Position numbers and translations under genes: made by a program. From positions 26,056 to 90,055 of the forward strand of contig JBBDNB010000032.1 in NCBI GenBank assembly GCA_040877935.1: a DNA stretch of 64,000 bases. The letters run 5' to 3'. The DNA is from Chitinophagales bacterium. GTDB lineage: Bacteria > Bacteroidota > Bacteroidia > Chitinophagales > CAIOSU01. Positions 41,541 through 50,539 of the stretch are shown piece after piece; position 1 is the stretch's first letter, and the number at the start of each line of letters is the position of its first letter. Below the pieces are notes generated by a model. That model made no database searches, was not told where the DNA came from, and saw only the letters and a program-made list of their open reading frames with translations.

Positions 41541-44169
41541 ATCCATTATTTTACTTTTCTGTTTAATCACAGGAAGTCTTATAGCTCTTGCCCAGAACAT
41601 TACTCATGGACCTGTTACGGGCGGAGTTACTCAAAATAAAGCAAAAGTGCTCTTCTTTGCCGATCAAAGCATAAATGCTCAGTTGCGCTATTCTAAACAG
41701 GCCAATTTCAGCAGCTACGATTCAATAAATGCAAGCAGCGATCCGGCCAATGGAAATGTGTTAAAATTCAATCTAAACGAGCTTGAAAGCAATACCCGCT
41801 ATTATCACCAGGCCTATTTAGGTGGAAGCCCCGCTTCTGATGTGGGGACTTTTAAGACAAAACCATGTGATGGAGAAAGTGGCAATTATACTTTCCTGAT
41901 GGGGTCTTGTCAAAACGAAAACAGAAGCAATGATGAGGTTTTTGCAGAAATGCTCAATCATCCGGCAGACTTTTTCTTGCAAATAGGCGATTGGGGATAT
42001 CCTGATGATACAGATAATTTGCCAAATAACAATGATTTTTTTCCGGCAGATTACTCACGTGTAATTGAAGCCTATAAAAACAAGTACGATTATCAGCACA
42101 TGAAAGAATTCCTGAAAACCACATGGATGGATTATGTTTGGGATGATCATGATTATGTGGATGACAATACTTCGCGAAATACATCCTCCTATACAGATTT
42201 TGGGACAAACCCCACTCTATTGGAAATCCCTTTTCCTCCGGGCACCAGGCGAAATGCTATCAAAGGATATTACGATCTTTTTCCAGGCTTTGAACCGGTG
42301 GACTCTTCCGAGGGAACTTATCACAAATTCCGCTATGGAAATATTGAAGTTTTTATGTTGGATGATCGTGCTGCCCGATCGCCTGTAAATGACGCTATAC
42401 AGGAAGTCAATGGAGACTATGTTTACGCACCTCCTCCCGGACATTCAATTTTAGGAGACGAGCAAAGAGCCTGGCTATTGGAAAACCTGAAAAAATCCAC
42501 TGCTACCTGGAAATTTATTACTACAGCTACTGCTTTTAATCTCACCTACAGAGATGCTATTCAGGGTGTGTTAAATTTACCCAATCTTGCAGGGTTGCCA
42601 CTGGCATCTGCCCTGGTTGATTGTTGGAGCGGCTATCCTATGGATCAGGATTCTATTATTAACATGGTGAATCGCGAAAATATTGACGGGGTAGTAATGA
42701 TGAGTGGAGACACGCATACTTCGGGAATTGATAATGGCCAGGCAGGTGGTTTGCCGGAAATAATGGCCGGTTGTTTGTCACAAACCAATTCAGCACTGGT
42801 AACAACTGTGCCCCTTTTGAGTTTTGGCTTAGTCTGGAGCGAAGGTGGTCAGGGCATAGGCAATTTAAATACCAATGACGGTTTTGGGAAGATATCAATT
42901 GATGGAGACAATGCTGTAACATTAGAGGTGATTGATGAAAATGGTACTGTAATTACTGATTACACAATATACAGTTGCAGCTATTACAGTGGGCTTGATC
43001 TGCAGTTAGTAAGTACTGAAGACAACAAATGTTTTGGTGATACTTCAGGAATGGTAGAGGTTGCAGCTACAGGAGGGACTCCTCCTTACCGTTATACGAT
43101 AGACCGTGAAACCTATCAAAGTAGCCCGGTTTTCACTGGCCTGACGAAAGGACAACATACACTTGCCGTAAAGGATAGCACAGGATGTACCAAAGAAATT
43201 TGTTTTTCAATCGAGCAGCCCGATTCGCTCGAAATCAATATCAATACGACACCTGTAACGTGCAATAGTAATGCAGATGGCATTTCTGCTATTGATGTAA
43301 GTGGTGGAGTTGGTGCATATACCTATCAGTGGCAGGACAGTAGTATTACTACTGCTTTTGACAGCAATTTATTGGCAGGCAATTACCAGGTAACTGTATC
43401 AGACAGTAATCAATGTTCAAAGCAAGTTGCTTTTGAAATTACAGAGCCTGATGCTTTAACCTTTAATGCCATTCTGGAAGATGTGAGTTGTCATGGGGGC
43501 TCAGATGGCATTGCCACTATTATCCCTTCAGGAGGAGTAAGTCCCATTGATATTTTGTGGGAAGATGGGCAAAATACATTTACTAATAATCAGCTTGAGT
43601 ATGCTTACAATAGTTTTACGCTTACAGACAGTAATTCCTGTACCTATACCGATTCAGTTTTTATTGACCAGGCAGATTCTTTATATATCAACCCAGAAGT
43701 AACGCCTGACAATGGCAACAGAAGTGGCCGTATAGTATTGAATCCACAGGGTGGAACTCCTCCCTATCTTTATCAATGGCAGGGGCCTTCCCGTTCAGAT
43801 ACATTGAAAAATATTGCTGCAGGAAGTTATTCTCTCAATTTAATAGATGCCAATGGCTGTTTGTTGAAAACAGTAATTGAAGTGCCAATGGACAGCAGTG
43901 TTAATGTTGAGGACGCAGAATTCAGTCGATTTTTGAAAATATATCCCAATCCCGCAAGCACTTCAGTGCAAATAGAATGGAACAGCGATGAAAAAGCTGA
44001 GCATGCTGAAATCTTTGATTTGAATGGAAAATCTATTTGGAGCAAAGTGATGGGGCAAAATACAACTCAATTTAGCATTAATGTGAGCGATTGGCCGACA
44101 GGAGTTTATCTTATCCAAATTCAACTGAATGATGGCTTAGCTGTTAAACGCTTTGTAGTTCAGGAATAA
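41533..44169 (+). CDS. PhoD-like metallophosphatase with SprB repeats and T9SS sorting domain
   Basis: 878 residues. Signal peptide; a Fn3-like PhoD N-terminal domain (about 22-115); a metallophosphatase (about 115-490) with GDWGYPDD, WDDHDYVDDN and MMSGDTHTSGID as metal-ligand motifs; four SprB-like repeats (about 500-795; e.g. CHGGSDGIATII, GGTPPYLYQWQG); and a type A T9SS C-terminal sorting domain (about 800-878, IYPNPASTSVQIEW ... YLIQIQLNDG). The enzyme should hydrolyse phosphodiesters and be secreted and attached at the cell surface. It overlaps GDPD by 8 bp. SprB repeats fused to a phosphatase are unusual; the repeats may serve attachment or display. Confidence 0.9.
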   Translation: MNKSIILLFCLITGSLIALAQNITHGPVTGGVTQNKAKVLFFADQSINAQLRYSKQANFSSYDSINASSDPANGNVLKFNLNELESNTRYYHQAYLGGSPASDVGTFKTKPCDGESGNYTFLMGSCQNENRSNDEVFAEMLNHPADFFLQIGDWGYPDDTDNLPNNNDFFPADYSRVIEAYKNKYDYQHMKEFLKTTWMDYVWDDHDYVDDNTSRNTSSYTDFGTNPTLLEIPFPPGTRRNAIKGYYDLFPGFEPVDSSEGTYHKFRYGNIEVFMLDDRAARSPVNDAIQEVNGDYVYAPPPGHSILGDEQRAWLLENLKKSTATWKFITTATAFNLTYRDAIQGVLNLPNLAGLPLASALVDCWSGYPMDQDSIINMVNRENIDGVVMMSGDTHTSGIDNGQAGGLPEIMAGCLSQTNSALVTTVPLLSFGLVWSEGGQGIGNLNTNDGFGKISIDGDNAVTLEVIDENGTVITDYTIYSCSYYSGLDLQLVSTEDNKCFGDTSGMVEVAATGGTPPYRYTIDRETYQSSPVFTGLTKGQHTLAVKDSTGCTKEICFSIEQPDSLEININTTPVTCNSNADGISAIDVSGGVGAYTYQWQDSSITTAFDSNLLAGNYQVTVSDSNQCSKQVAFEITEPDALTFNAILEDVSCHGGSDGIATIIPSGGVSPIDILWEDGQNTFTNNQLEYAYNSFTLTDSNSCTYTDSVFIDQADSLYINPEVTPDNGNRSGRIVLNPQGGTPPYLYQWQGPSRSDTLKNIAAGSYSLNLIDANGCLLKTVIEVPMDSSVNVEDAEFSRFLKIYPNPASTSVQIEWNSDEKAEHAEIFDLNGKSIWSKVMGQNTTQFSINVSDWPTGVYLIQIQLNDGLAVKRFVVQE

Positions 44170-44194
44170 AATAATAGAAAGAAAGGAAAAAAAG

Positions 44195-44268
44195 TGGGCC
44201 CACCAGGACTCGAACCTGGGACCAATGGATTATGAGTCCACTGCTCTAACCAACTGAGCTATAGGCCC
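44195..44268 (-). tRNA. tRNA with CAU anticodon, probably tRNA-Ile2 (lysidine)
   Basis: 74 nt cloverleaf on the minus strand beginning GGGCCTATAGCTC, anticodon loop CTCATAA (anticodon CAT), T arm GGTTCGAGTCC and acceptor partner TGGGCCCA; CCA is not encoded. The acceptor has C4-G69 and C5-G68, features that TilS recognises in tRNA-Ile2, and the 5' half resembles tRNA-Ile genes. It is therefore more likely the lysidine-modified tRNA-Ile2 that reads AUA than elongator tRNA-Met, though methionine cannot be excluded. Confidence 0.82.
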
Positions 44269-44348
44269 TTTTTCTGTTTGCAGATAGAATGCTGCTGAAA
44301 AATGAAATGCAAATTTACATATTTGCAGTCAAAACAAATAGACTATCC

Positions 44349-44975
44349 ATGCATTTTATAAAAAACATCATTTTCGACCTGGGCGGGGTAATTATTAACC
44401 TGGATATGTCGGCCACAGAAGCTGCATTTTATAAATTACTCGGAGAAAAAGCACATGTGCTAAAATCCCCTGAAGCACAACAGCAAATTTTTTATCCCTT
44501 CGAAAAAGGTAAAATCAGCGATATTCAATTCAGGCAGTACATTCGAGATTTTACTGGCGAAAATCTAAGCGATTCAGAAATTGATGCAGCATGGAATGCA
44601 ATGCTTGGTTCAATTCCTATAGAGCGCCTGAATTTTTTGAACAAGATTAAAAACAATTACAGAATTTTCCTTTTGAGCAATACCAATACTATTCATTATC
44701 GCGCATTCAATCAAATTCTGAATAGAGCACATCAACTTGAAGACTTAAGCTCCTTTTTTGAAAATTGCTATTACTCTCAGCAAGTAGCTATGCGCAAGCC
44801 CGATGCAGAAATTTTTGAGCATGTACTCACACAAAATGGTTTAGTGCCTGAAGAGACCCTTTTTCTTGATGATACGCTAATGCATCTTGAAGGCGCTTCT
44901 GAACTGGGTATTCATGTAGAGCAAGTAAAGGCCGAACGCGATATTTTTTCGATTTTAAGCGATTTTAAATATTAG
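44349..44975 (+). CDS. HAD-superfamily phosphatase
   Basis: 208 residues from the ATG at 44349. Motif I IFDLGGVIINLD, motif II LLSNTN, motif III MRKPDAEIF (Lys) and motif IV FLDDT are all present, with an alpha-helical cap from about residue 15. It resembles YihX-like sugar-phosphate phosphatases. An upstream reading extension has no similarity and runs toward the tRNA. Substrate unknown. It lies divergently from the tRNA gene. Confidence 0.85.
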   Translation: MHFIKNIIFDLGGVIINLDMSATEAAFYKLLGEKAHVLKSPEAQQQIFYPFEKGKISDIQFRQYIRDFTGENLSDSEIDAAWNAMLGSIPIERLNFLNKIKNNYRIFLLSNTNTIHYRAFNQILNRAHQLEDLSSFFENCYYSQQVAMRKPDAEIFEHVLTQNGLVPEETLFLDDTLMHLEGASELGIHVEQVKAERDIFSILSDFKY

Positions 44976-45186
44976 TAATGCATATGCTTTAAAACCACTT
45001 GTTGAGTCTACATGAATGATTTATTCACAAACAGAAATTCAATACATAATCAGAAATTGCTTTGAATTTTTCAGAACTTAGCAATGCGCTGTCAAGTGCA
45101 AATTGATTATCCGCATTAATGAAAGCTCCCAAAAAAATAATTTGAATGAGGAAATCTGATTTCTATCAGTATATTTATCTTCAAGT

Positions 45187-46038
45187 GTGAAAAAACTATT
45201 GACATACAGCTTTTATATTTCTTTTTTTCTGAGCAGTATCTTGCTTTGGGGACAGGAAACGCAAAAACCTGTTTTCCATACGGTTGAAAAGGGCAATACC
45301 ATTTACAGCCTTTCGCGCCAATACAAGGTTTCTGTATTGGACATTAAGACCTGGAACGATATGAAGTCCAACAATTTGTCAGTTGGGGATAAAATAATTG
45401 TTGGTTACCGGGAATTTGAAGAAACCAGTGACCTGGAAGAGAAAAGTAAAGTAGCTGGGGAATATATTCCCGATGATGAGCCGGAGCAGAAAACAGAAAA
45501 AATTGATCCTGAAAAAATTGACAGTGGTAAAATTACGATGGAACCCAGGGCTGACGAAAAAAACACTCCACCTGCTTCACTTGAAGATCTCGGCACAGAT
45601 ATAGACGATGAGAATATCTACAATATCTCACTGGAAACTGTAGAAGAAACAAAAGGTACAGAATCCAAAGATCTTAGTAAATCTATGGCGCTTCCAAAAC
45701 CTACCTCACTTGTTTTTTGTGGAGGCGTAAACAATGGTGTCCCGGTTGGGGTAAGTACTGTATTTTACAAACAGGCATCGAGCAATTATTTTTATGTTTT
45801 TCTTGAAATTCAGGAACAGTTTGATGACAGCGAGCTCATTGTAGAGCTCTATCAAAAGGAAGATTTTTCAAAACGTTTTAACAACCACAAGCGGACTCAA
45901 AAATTTGCAATTAAAGCACGCTGGAAATATACCAGTTTTAGGTATGAAATTCCTGAACCCGGAGAATACCGCATGATGGTTTTTAATTCACAGAAGAAAA
46001 AATTGGCCGAAGGGTTTTTTGTGATTTTAGAAAAATAG
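45187..46038 (+). CDS. secreted LysM-domain protein
   Basis: 283 residues, GTG start. Signal peptide (about 1-22), one LysM domain (about 30-75: HTVEKGNTIYSLSRQYKVSV, then LSVGDKIIVGY), which binds glycan such as peptidoglycan. A long acidic linker (about 80-160) and a beta-rich C-terminal domain (about 170-283; YFYVFLEIQEQ) follow. No catalytic domain is visible. The protein could tether to the cell wall and bind another partner. Convergent with the DegT-type gene, with a short hairpin at 46042-46055 between. Confidence 0.75.
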   Translation: MKKLLTYSFYISFFLSSILLWGQETQKPVFHTVEKGNTIYSLSRQYKVSVLDIKTWNDMKSNNLSVGDKIIVGYREFEETSDLEEKSKVAGEYIPDDEPEQKTEKIDPEKIDSGKITMEPRADEKNTPPASLEDLGTDIDDENIYNISLETVEETKGTESKDLSKSMALPKPTSLVFCGGVNNGVPVGVSTVFYKQASSNYFYVFLEIQEQFDDSELIVELYQKEDFSKRFNNHKRTQKFAIKARWKYTSFRYEIPEPGEYRMMVFNSQKKKLAEGFFVILEK

Positions 46039-46041
46039 AGG

Positions 46042-46055
46042 TCTGCTTTGGCAGA
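46042..46055. terminator. hairpin between convergent genes
   Basis: TCTGC (46042-46046), loop TTTG, and GCAGA (46051-46055) lie between the LysM and DegT-type genes. Short stem without T-tract; weak candidate for a shared terminator. Confidence 0.3.
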
Positions 46056-47138
46056 TCAGGAGTTTAAAGCTTGCAAGAACAATTCAGCTACATTTTTTAT
46101 TTCTGCTTCATCCAAGTCAATATCCAGTGGCAAACACAAAACCCTTGATGCAAGGTCTTCAGATACCGGGCAGGAAACATGCTCTACATATGGCAATTGA
46201 TTCAAAGAAGGATGAAAATAACGCCTTAGGTGAATGTCTTTTTTCTGTAAAAAATCCTTGACTTTAATTACATCAGGTTCACTTTTTAGAAAAACAGGGT
46301 AATATGCGTAATTCTGATCCAGCGCCTCATTCCAATTAAGAGGAATTACTTTTCCGGTCAAATACCTATCGTATATTTCAAATATTGCTTTGCGTTTTTC
46401 AATTATTTCTGAAACATAGGGCAAAACAGCCAGACCCATTGCAGCATTGAATTCCGATGATTTTGCATTAATACCCAGGCCGAAAAAACCACCCATTTCA
46501 TCATGTCCAAAACGCCTCATGTATTCCACTTTTGTAGCAAGTTCATCATCATTGGTAGCTATGGCACCACCTTCAATAGTGTGAAACAATTTAGTAGCAT
46601 GAAAACTCAATGTGGCTGCTTTTCCAAAATTTAAGATCGATTGATTATTGTACTTCACATTAAAACTATGCGCAGCATCGTATATCAATGGAATATTGTA
46701 CTTATCGGCCAATTGCTGATACTCTTCCAGGGGGCCGCTATTGCCATAAACATGGGTCAGTACAATTGCTGAAATTGAACTGTCATTTTCCAGAGCTAAT
46801 CTAATGGCTTTGAAGTCAGGACAAAGTGTTTCGGGATCAATATCGCAGAAAATCAGCTCCAGACCTTCCCATACTATACTGGAAGTAGTGGCTACATATG
46901 AAAAGGGCGTTGTAATTACCTTATTCTTAAGCCCCAGTGCTTTGTATAAAAGTTGTAGAGCGATTGTGCCATTGGAAACAAGTATAATATGCTTCACATT
47001 TAGATAATCAGCCAGTTTCTTTTCCAACTCTGCACTTAATGGCCCTTTATTTGTGATCCAGTTTGATGCCCAAATCCGATCCAGGTATTTATCATATTCT
47101 GCCTTTGGTGGCAAAAAGGTTTTAGTAACATTGATCAT
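46056..47138 (-). CDS. DegT/DnrJ/EryC1/StrS-type sugar aminotransferase
   Basis: 360 residues from the ATG at 47138 (a TTG 18 bp upstream is less likely). Family layout: KTFLPPKAEYDKYL, SNWITNKGPLSAELEK, VSNGTIALQLLYKAL, TTPFSYVATTSS, LIYDAAHSFNVKY and the PLP-lysine segment SFHATKLFHTIEGGAIAT. Such enzymes transaminate nucleotide-linked keto-sugars for O-antigen, capsule or exopolysaccharide. No other nucleotide-sugar gene is adjacent except the LPG-synthase-like membrane protein 62 bp upstream, so the product is unknown. Confidence 0.9.
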   Translation of the reverse strand: MINVTKTFLPPKAEYDKYLDRIWASNWITNKGPLSAELEKKLADYLNVKHIILVSNGTIALQLLYKALGLKNKVITTPFSYVATTSSIVWEGLELIFCDIDPETLCPDFKAIRLALENDSSISAIVLTHVYGNSGPLEEYQQLADKYNIPLIYDAAHSFNVKYNNQSILNFGKAATLSFHATKLFHTIEGGAIATNDDELATKVEYMRRFGHDEMGGFFGLGINAKSSEFNAAMGLAVLPYVSEIIEKRKAIFEIYDRYLTGKVIPLNWNEALDQNYAYYPVFLKSEPDVIKVKDFLQKKDIHLRRYFHPSLNQLPYVEHVSCPVSEDLASRVLCLPLDIDLDEAEIKNVAELFLQALNS

Positions 47139-47218
47139 TTTATAATCTATCGACAATTCATTTTAAAAAAAATATTTTCAGGATTTAGCTTAGTCCAAAG
47201 CAAATATAAACTTCTTTT

Positions 47219-48277
47219 TTATCCCTTGTGCGCTTCTTCATTTTGCTTTCCAAGCGCTGCAATCCCAACGCCTCTGCTTTTTAAATAAAGCACACTGATC
47301 AAACCTGTAACTATTCTAAAAACCATGCCCGTTGCATGCATTGCAGTTGCCCAGGCCAGTGCAATTTCAGGAGTGATTTTTAAAACCTGAAGCGATTCTG
47401 AAACCACCCAGTGAAAAGCGCCAATATTACCCTGAATCGGAGCTGCCTGGCTGAATGCACTTGTGGCGAAAATAAAAAGTGCATCAATAATATTGAGGTG
47501 TGCAGTGCCTTCCATTGCATAGAAACAGAGCTGAAAATTAATCAGATAGCATAGGAAAATAAAGAAGCTCAATGCAATAAAAGCACTGCTGTTTTTTATG
47601 TTTTTAATAGAAATTACGCCCTGCCATATATTGGTGAAAATTTCTTTTATCCTGGCTTGAAAAGTACTTTGTCCCGAATTGTATTTTCGCCAGATATAAA
47701 AAGCTATAATTGCCAGCAAGACAAATCCCCCCATTAATGGCAGCCAGTATTCCTGCGGCAGGACTAAAAGCACTTTTTCTTTGAGGTTGTTCCAAATCTG
47801 GTTTTTCAAAAAACCGGAAACTTCCTTGTACTTAAGTATTGTAGCAAGGCCAAAGAAACCGATAAGCATAATCAGATCAACTAATTTTTCCATTATTAAT
47901 GTGCCAAAAGATCGGCTAAATGGAATTTGTTCTGTTTCTTTTAAAGCCCAACAGCGATAAAAATCCCCCACCTTTGAAAGATAAATATTGACAAAAAAAG
48001 TAGCCAGCACTGCATGAAAGGCAGTGTGGATAGAAGTATTGTGTCCAAAGGTGCGCAATTGCAGCACCCAGCGCCAGGCTCTGGCCCAATGTGATAAAAG
48101 CATGAAAATACGCGGAAGGAAAAACCACCACAAGTTGGCTTCTTTCATCGCTTCCCATATACTCGAATAATCTTTTCCGCGAAAAGCCACATAAAGCAGT
48201 AAAACACCAGCGACCGGAAATAAAATATTCCTGACCACCCACCAAAAACGCGATTTTATTTTTGCCTTATCTGCCAC
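47219..48277 (-). CDS. LPG-synthase-type (UPF0104) membrane protein
   Basis: 352 residues, about eight or nine membrane segments. The signature is that of the lysylphosphatidylglycerol synthase transmembrane family (VFFLPRIFMLLSHWARAWRW-type segment; YLSKVGDFYRCWALKE; AAPIQGNIGAFHWV). It lacks the cytosolic aminoacyl-transferase domain of MprF, so it is more likely a flippase-like protein of lipids or lipid-linked sugars. It lies upstream of the DegT-type gene on the same strand, consistent with envelope glycan assembly. Confidence 0.82.
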   Translation of the reverse strand: MADKAKIKSRFWWVVRNILFPVAGVLLLYVAFRGKDYSSIWEAMKEANLWWFFLPRIFMLLSHWARAWRWVLQLRTFGHNTSIHTAFHAVLATFFVNIYLSKVGDFYRCWALKETEQIPFSRSFGTLIMEKLVDLIMLIGFFGLATILKYKEVSGFLKNQIWNNLKEKVLLVLPQEYWLPLMGGFVLLAIIAFYIWRKYNSGQSTFQARIKEIFTNIWQGVISIKNIKNSSAFIALSFFIFLCYLINFQLCFYAMEGTAHLNIIDALFIFATSAFSQAAPIQGNIGAFHWVVSESLQVLKITPEIALAWATAMHATGMVFRIVTGLISVLYLKSRGVGIAALGKQNEEAHKG

Positions 48278-48358
48278 TAAATCTCTTATTGAAAACCAAA
48301 GCTAATGATATTCTAAGGCTTTCTACATTTAAGAATGATCAAAAAAATCTACAGAGTA

Positions 48359-48390
48359 TTGCGCTGTAATTGTTTTAATGCTTATTTTTG
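48359..48390 (+). promoter_or_regulatory. Bacteroidota-type promoter for tRNA-Gln
   Basis: TTG at 48359-48361, a 21-bp spacer, and TATTTTTG at 48383-48390: matches the -33/-7 consensus spacing. The tRNA begins 10 bp further on. Confidence 0.7.
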
Positions 48391-48399
48391 TGGCTCCAT

Positions 48400-48472
48400 T
48401 GACCCATGGTGTAACTGGCAACACGTCTGGTTTTGGTCCAGAAGAGTCCAGGTTCGAGCCCTGGTGGGTCAA
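48400..48472 (+). tRNA. tRNA-Gln (UUG anticodon)
   Basis: 73 nt cloverleaf. Acceptor TGACCCA pairs with TGGGTCA, D arm ATGGTGTAACTGGCAACAC, anticodon stem TCTGG / CCAGA with loop TTTTGGT (anticodon TTG), T arm CCAGGTTCGAGCCCTGG. CCA is not encoded. It has its own promoter upstream and a strong terminator 8 bp downstream. Confidence 0.92.
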
Positions 48473-48480
48473 CACAGCAA

Positions 48481-48511
48481 AAACCTCTCAAGAATTTGAG
48501 AGGTTTTTTTA
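48481..48511 (+). terminator. rho-independent terminator of tRNA-Gln
   Basis: AAACCTCTCAA, loop GAAT, TTGAGAGGTTT forms an 11-bp stem (48481-48506) followed by a T-run to about 48511. Confidence 0.85.
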
Positions 48512-48614
48512 TACGTTCATTTGGCTATTTCATTTCTCTAAAGGTAGTTATTACATCGAAATGAAGGGGACTGTACTTCTTATTTAAGGAGCCTTTTAAC
48601 AAATCACCTGTCTG

Positions 48615-49067
48615 TTATTTTATTTGGTTCACTAAATCCCAAACCAAATCCGATTCATAGCCCTTTCGCAGCAAAAAAGCAGCAAGCTTTTGTTTTTTCT
48701 CAAAATCATTTTTGCCATTAGCTGATTTCCATTTCTGGGCAATCAGTTTCTGAAGTGTATCTGAATACTCTTTTCGGGAAATTTCCCGCAGCCCGTAATC
48801 TATGTGTTTCTCATCAATTTCTTTTTGCCTCAAACCCTGTTCTATCTTTACTTTTCCCCATTTGTTCTGATGAAATTTTCCTCGTGCATAGGCACTGGCA
48901 TAACGCTTTATATCGATATAGTTTTCTTCTATTAACCTTTTAATCAGTGCTTCTGTTTCAGCTTCTGAGATTTCAAACTTTGCAGCTTTTTTTCGAATAT
49001 CTGCCGGGCAACGTTCCTGGTAGGCACAATAGCGCATAAGTTTAAGAAGGATCTTTTCTGTTTGCAT
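48615..49067 (-). CDS. recX: RecX regulator of RecA
   Basis: 150 residues with three-helix RecX repeats: MRYCAYQERCPADIRKKAA, then ALIKRLIEENYIDIKRYASA, GKVKIEQGLRQKEIDEKHI and KKQKLAAFLLRKGYESDLVW. RecX binds RecA filaments and modulates recombination. Length is near the short bacterial type. It is divergent from the MFS gene across 50 bp; recA is not in the window. Confidence 0.88.
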   Translation of the reverse strand: MQTEKILLKLMRYCAYQERCPADIRKKAAKFEISEAETEALIKRLIEENYIDIKRYASAYARGKFHQNKWGKVKIEQGLRQKEIDEKHIDYGLREISRKEYSDTLQKLIAQKWKSANGKNDFEKKQKLAAFLLRKGYESDLVWDLVNQIK

Positions 49068-49117
49068 AAGCAGGGCTCAAAAATGAGTAATTTCACTCGC
49101 TTAAAAGTATTAATGCT

Positions 49118-50437
49118 TTGAAAAACAAACAAGCATTGTTTTTTCTATTTTCTGCCAATTCCGTTTCAGGAATGGCACAAGGCATCAGTATGATCGCAAT
49201 TCCCTGGTATTTCAGCAATCAGTTGGAAAAACCTGCTTTGTTTGGAAAGATTTATCTGATCATTGCTTTTCTCTCTTTGTTTTGGGGATTGTACAGCGGT
49301 ACTTTGATTGATCGGTTCAACAGGAAAAATATCATGCAGGTTTATACACTTGTTGGTACCGTGTTTTTATCTGTTGTGGCTGCGGTTGGAATGTTGAATG
49401 GTTTTGTGCCTGCACTTTTGGTAGCCATGGTTTTTGGGTTTACTTTTTTGATTTATAATATCCACTATCCTAATCTCTATGCTTTTTTGCAGGAAATTAC
49501 CGAGCCGAAAAACTACAGCCGCATTACTTCCTATATTGAAATACAGGGGCAAACCACCACTGCTTTTGCCGGAGCCCTTGCTGCAATTCTACTGGCAGGC
49601 ACTAAAGATGGGACTTTAAATTTGCTTGGATTTGCTATTCCTGTGGGGTTTGAAATTCAGCCCTGGAGTTTGCAAAAGGTCTTTATGCTGAATGCCTCTA
49701 CTTATCTCATTGCATTTTTTCTGGTCAGTCAGATCCGTTTTGTGCCTTTTTCAACAAGGGTGAAAGAAATTCAAACGGTCTATGAAAGAGTAAGAACCGG
49801 CTTGATTTTCTTGAGGAAAAATCCCTTGCTGTTTTTGTTTGGAAATGCCACATTTGGGGTTTTCCTGGGTGTACTGATCAGCAATTTTTACCTCAAACCC
49901 ATTTATATCAAACAGCACTTGCTACAGGCAGCAGATGTGTATGCGGCATATGAAATGTATTTTGCCTTTGGCAGTGTGCTGGCTGGTTTGGCCATCACCA
50001 GGATATTCTATGGATTTACTATGGTAAAGGCTGTGATCATTTTATCGGTATGCGGTGGGGCAATTTTTGTATTTAACAGTTTTAATACCAATCTGTTTTG
50101 GTTTTATGCGGTAACATTTCTGTTGGGACTTTGCAATGCAGGTATTCGTATTATGCGCGTGACTTATTTTTTCAAAAACATTCCCAATCAACTGATCGGG
50201 CGCAGCAGCAGCGTTTTTATGACCATGAATGTGCTGTTTAGAATAGTTATTGTGGCACTAATTTCCAATGCTTTTTTCACTACTGAAGGCAGGGTGGTTT
50301 GGGTTTATTTTGTATTTGGTATAGTAGTGATTTTAGCGGCATTGTCTCTAATACCATTTTATAAAAAGTTGGTCAATTTGAAACCCAAACTGCCCGATGC
50401 CTTGCAGGATTTGTTGGAAAAGGATTTGAAGCAATGA
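49118..50437 (+). CDS. major facilitator superfamily transporter
   Basis: 439 residues, about twelve membrane helices with the MFS loop signature GTLIDRFNRKNIMQVYTL between helices 2 and 3 and a basic central loop near 200-225. The start is TTG; the next in-frame ATG would remove part of helix 1. Substrate is unknown. No neighbouring gene gives a clue. A 9-bp hairpin follows the stop. Confidence 0.85.
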   Translation: MKNKQALFFLFSANSVSGMAQGISMIAIPWYFSNQLEKPALFGKIYLIIAFLSLFWGLYSGTLIDRFNRKNIMQVYTLVGTVFLSVVAAVGMLNGFVPALLVAMVFGFTFLIYNIHYPNLYAFLQEITEPKNYSRITSYIEIQGQTTTAFAGALAAILLAGTKDGTLNLLGFAIPVGFEIQPWSLQKVFMLNASTYLIAFFLVSQIRFVPFSTRVKEIQTVYERVRTGLIFLRKNPLLFLFGNATFGVFLGVLISNFYLKPIYIKQHLLQAADVYAAYEMYFAFGSVLAGLAITRIFYGFTMVKAVIILSVCGGAIFVFNSFNTNLFWFYAVTFLLGLCNAGIRIMRVTYFFKNIPNQLIGRSSSVFMTMNVLFRIVIVALISNAFFTTEGRVVWVYFVFGIVVILAALSLIPFYKKLVNLKPKLPDALQDLLEKDLKQ

Positions 50438-50445
50438 AGTGATTG

Positions 50446-50469
50446 ATCCGTAGCGAGGGCGCTACGGAT
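50446..50469. terminator. hairpin after the MFS gene
   Basis: ATCCGTAGC (50446-50454) and GCTACGGAT (50461-50469) form a perfect 9-bp stem with loop GAGGGC. No clear T-tract follows, so it may be a stabilising structure or a repeat rather than a terminator. Confidence 0.5.
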
Positions 50470-50539
50470 AGGGTTTGAGGAATGTTGTTTGATCAATCTT
50501 ACCTTTCTCCTGATTAATCCCTAGCGAAGCACAGAGAAA

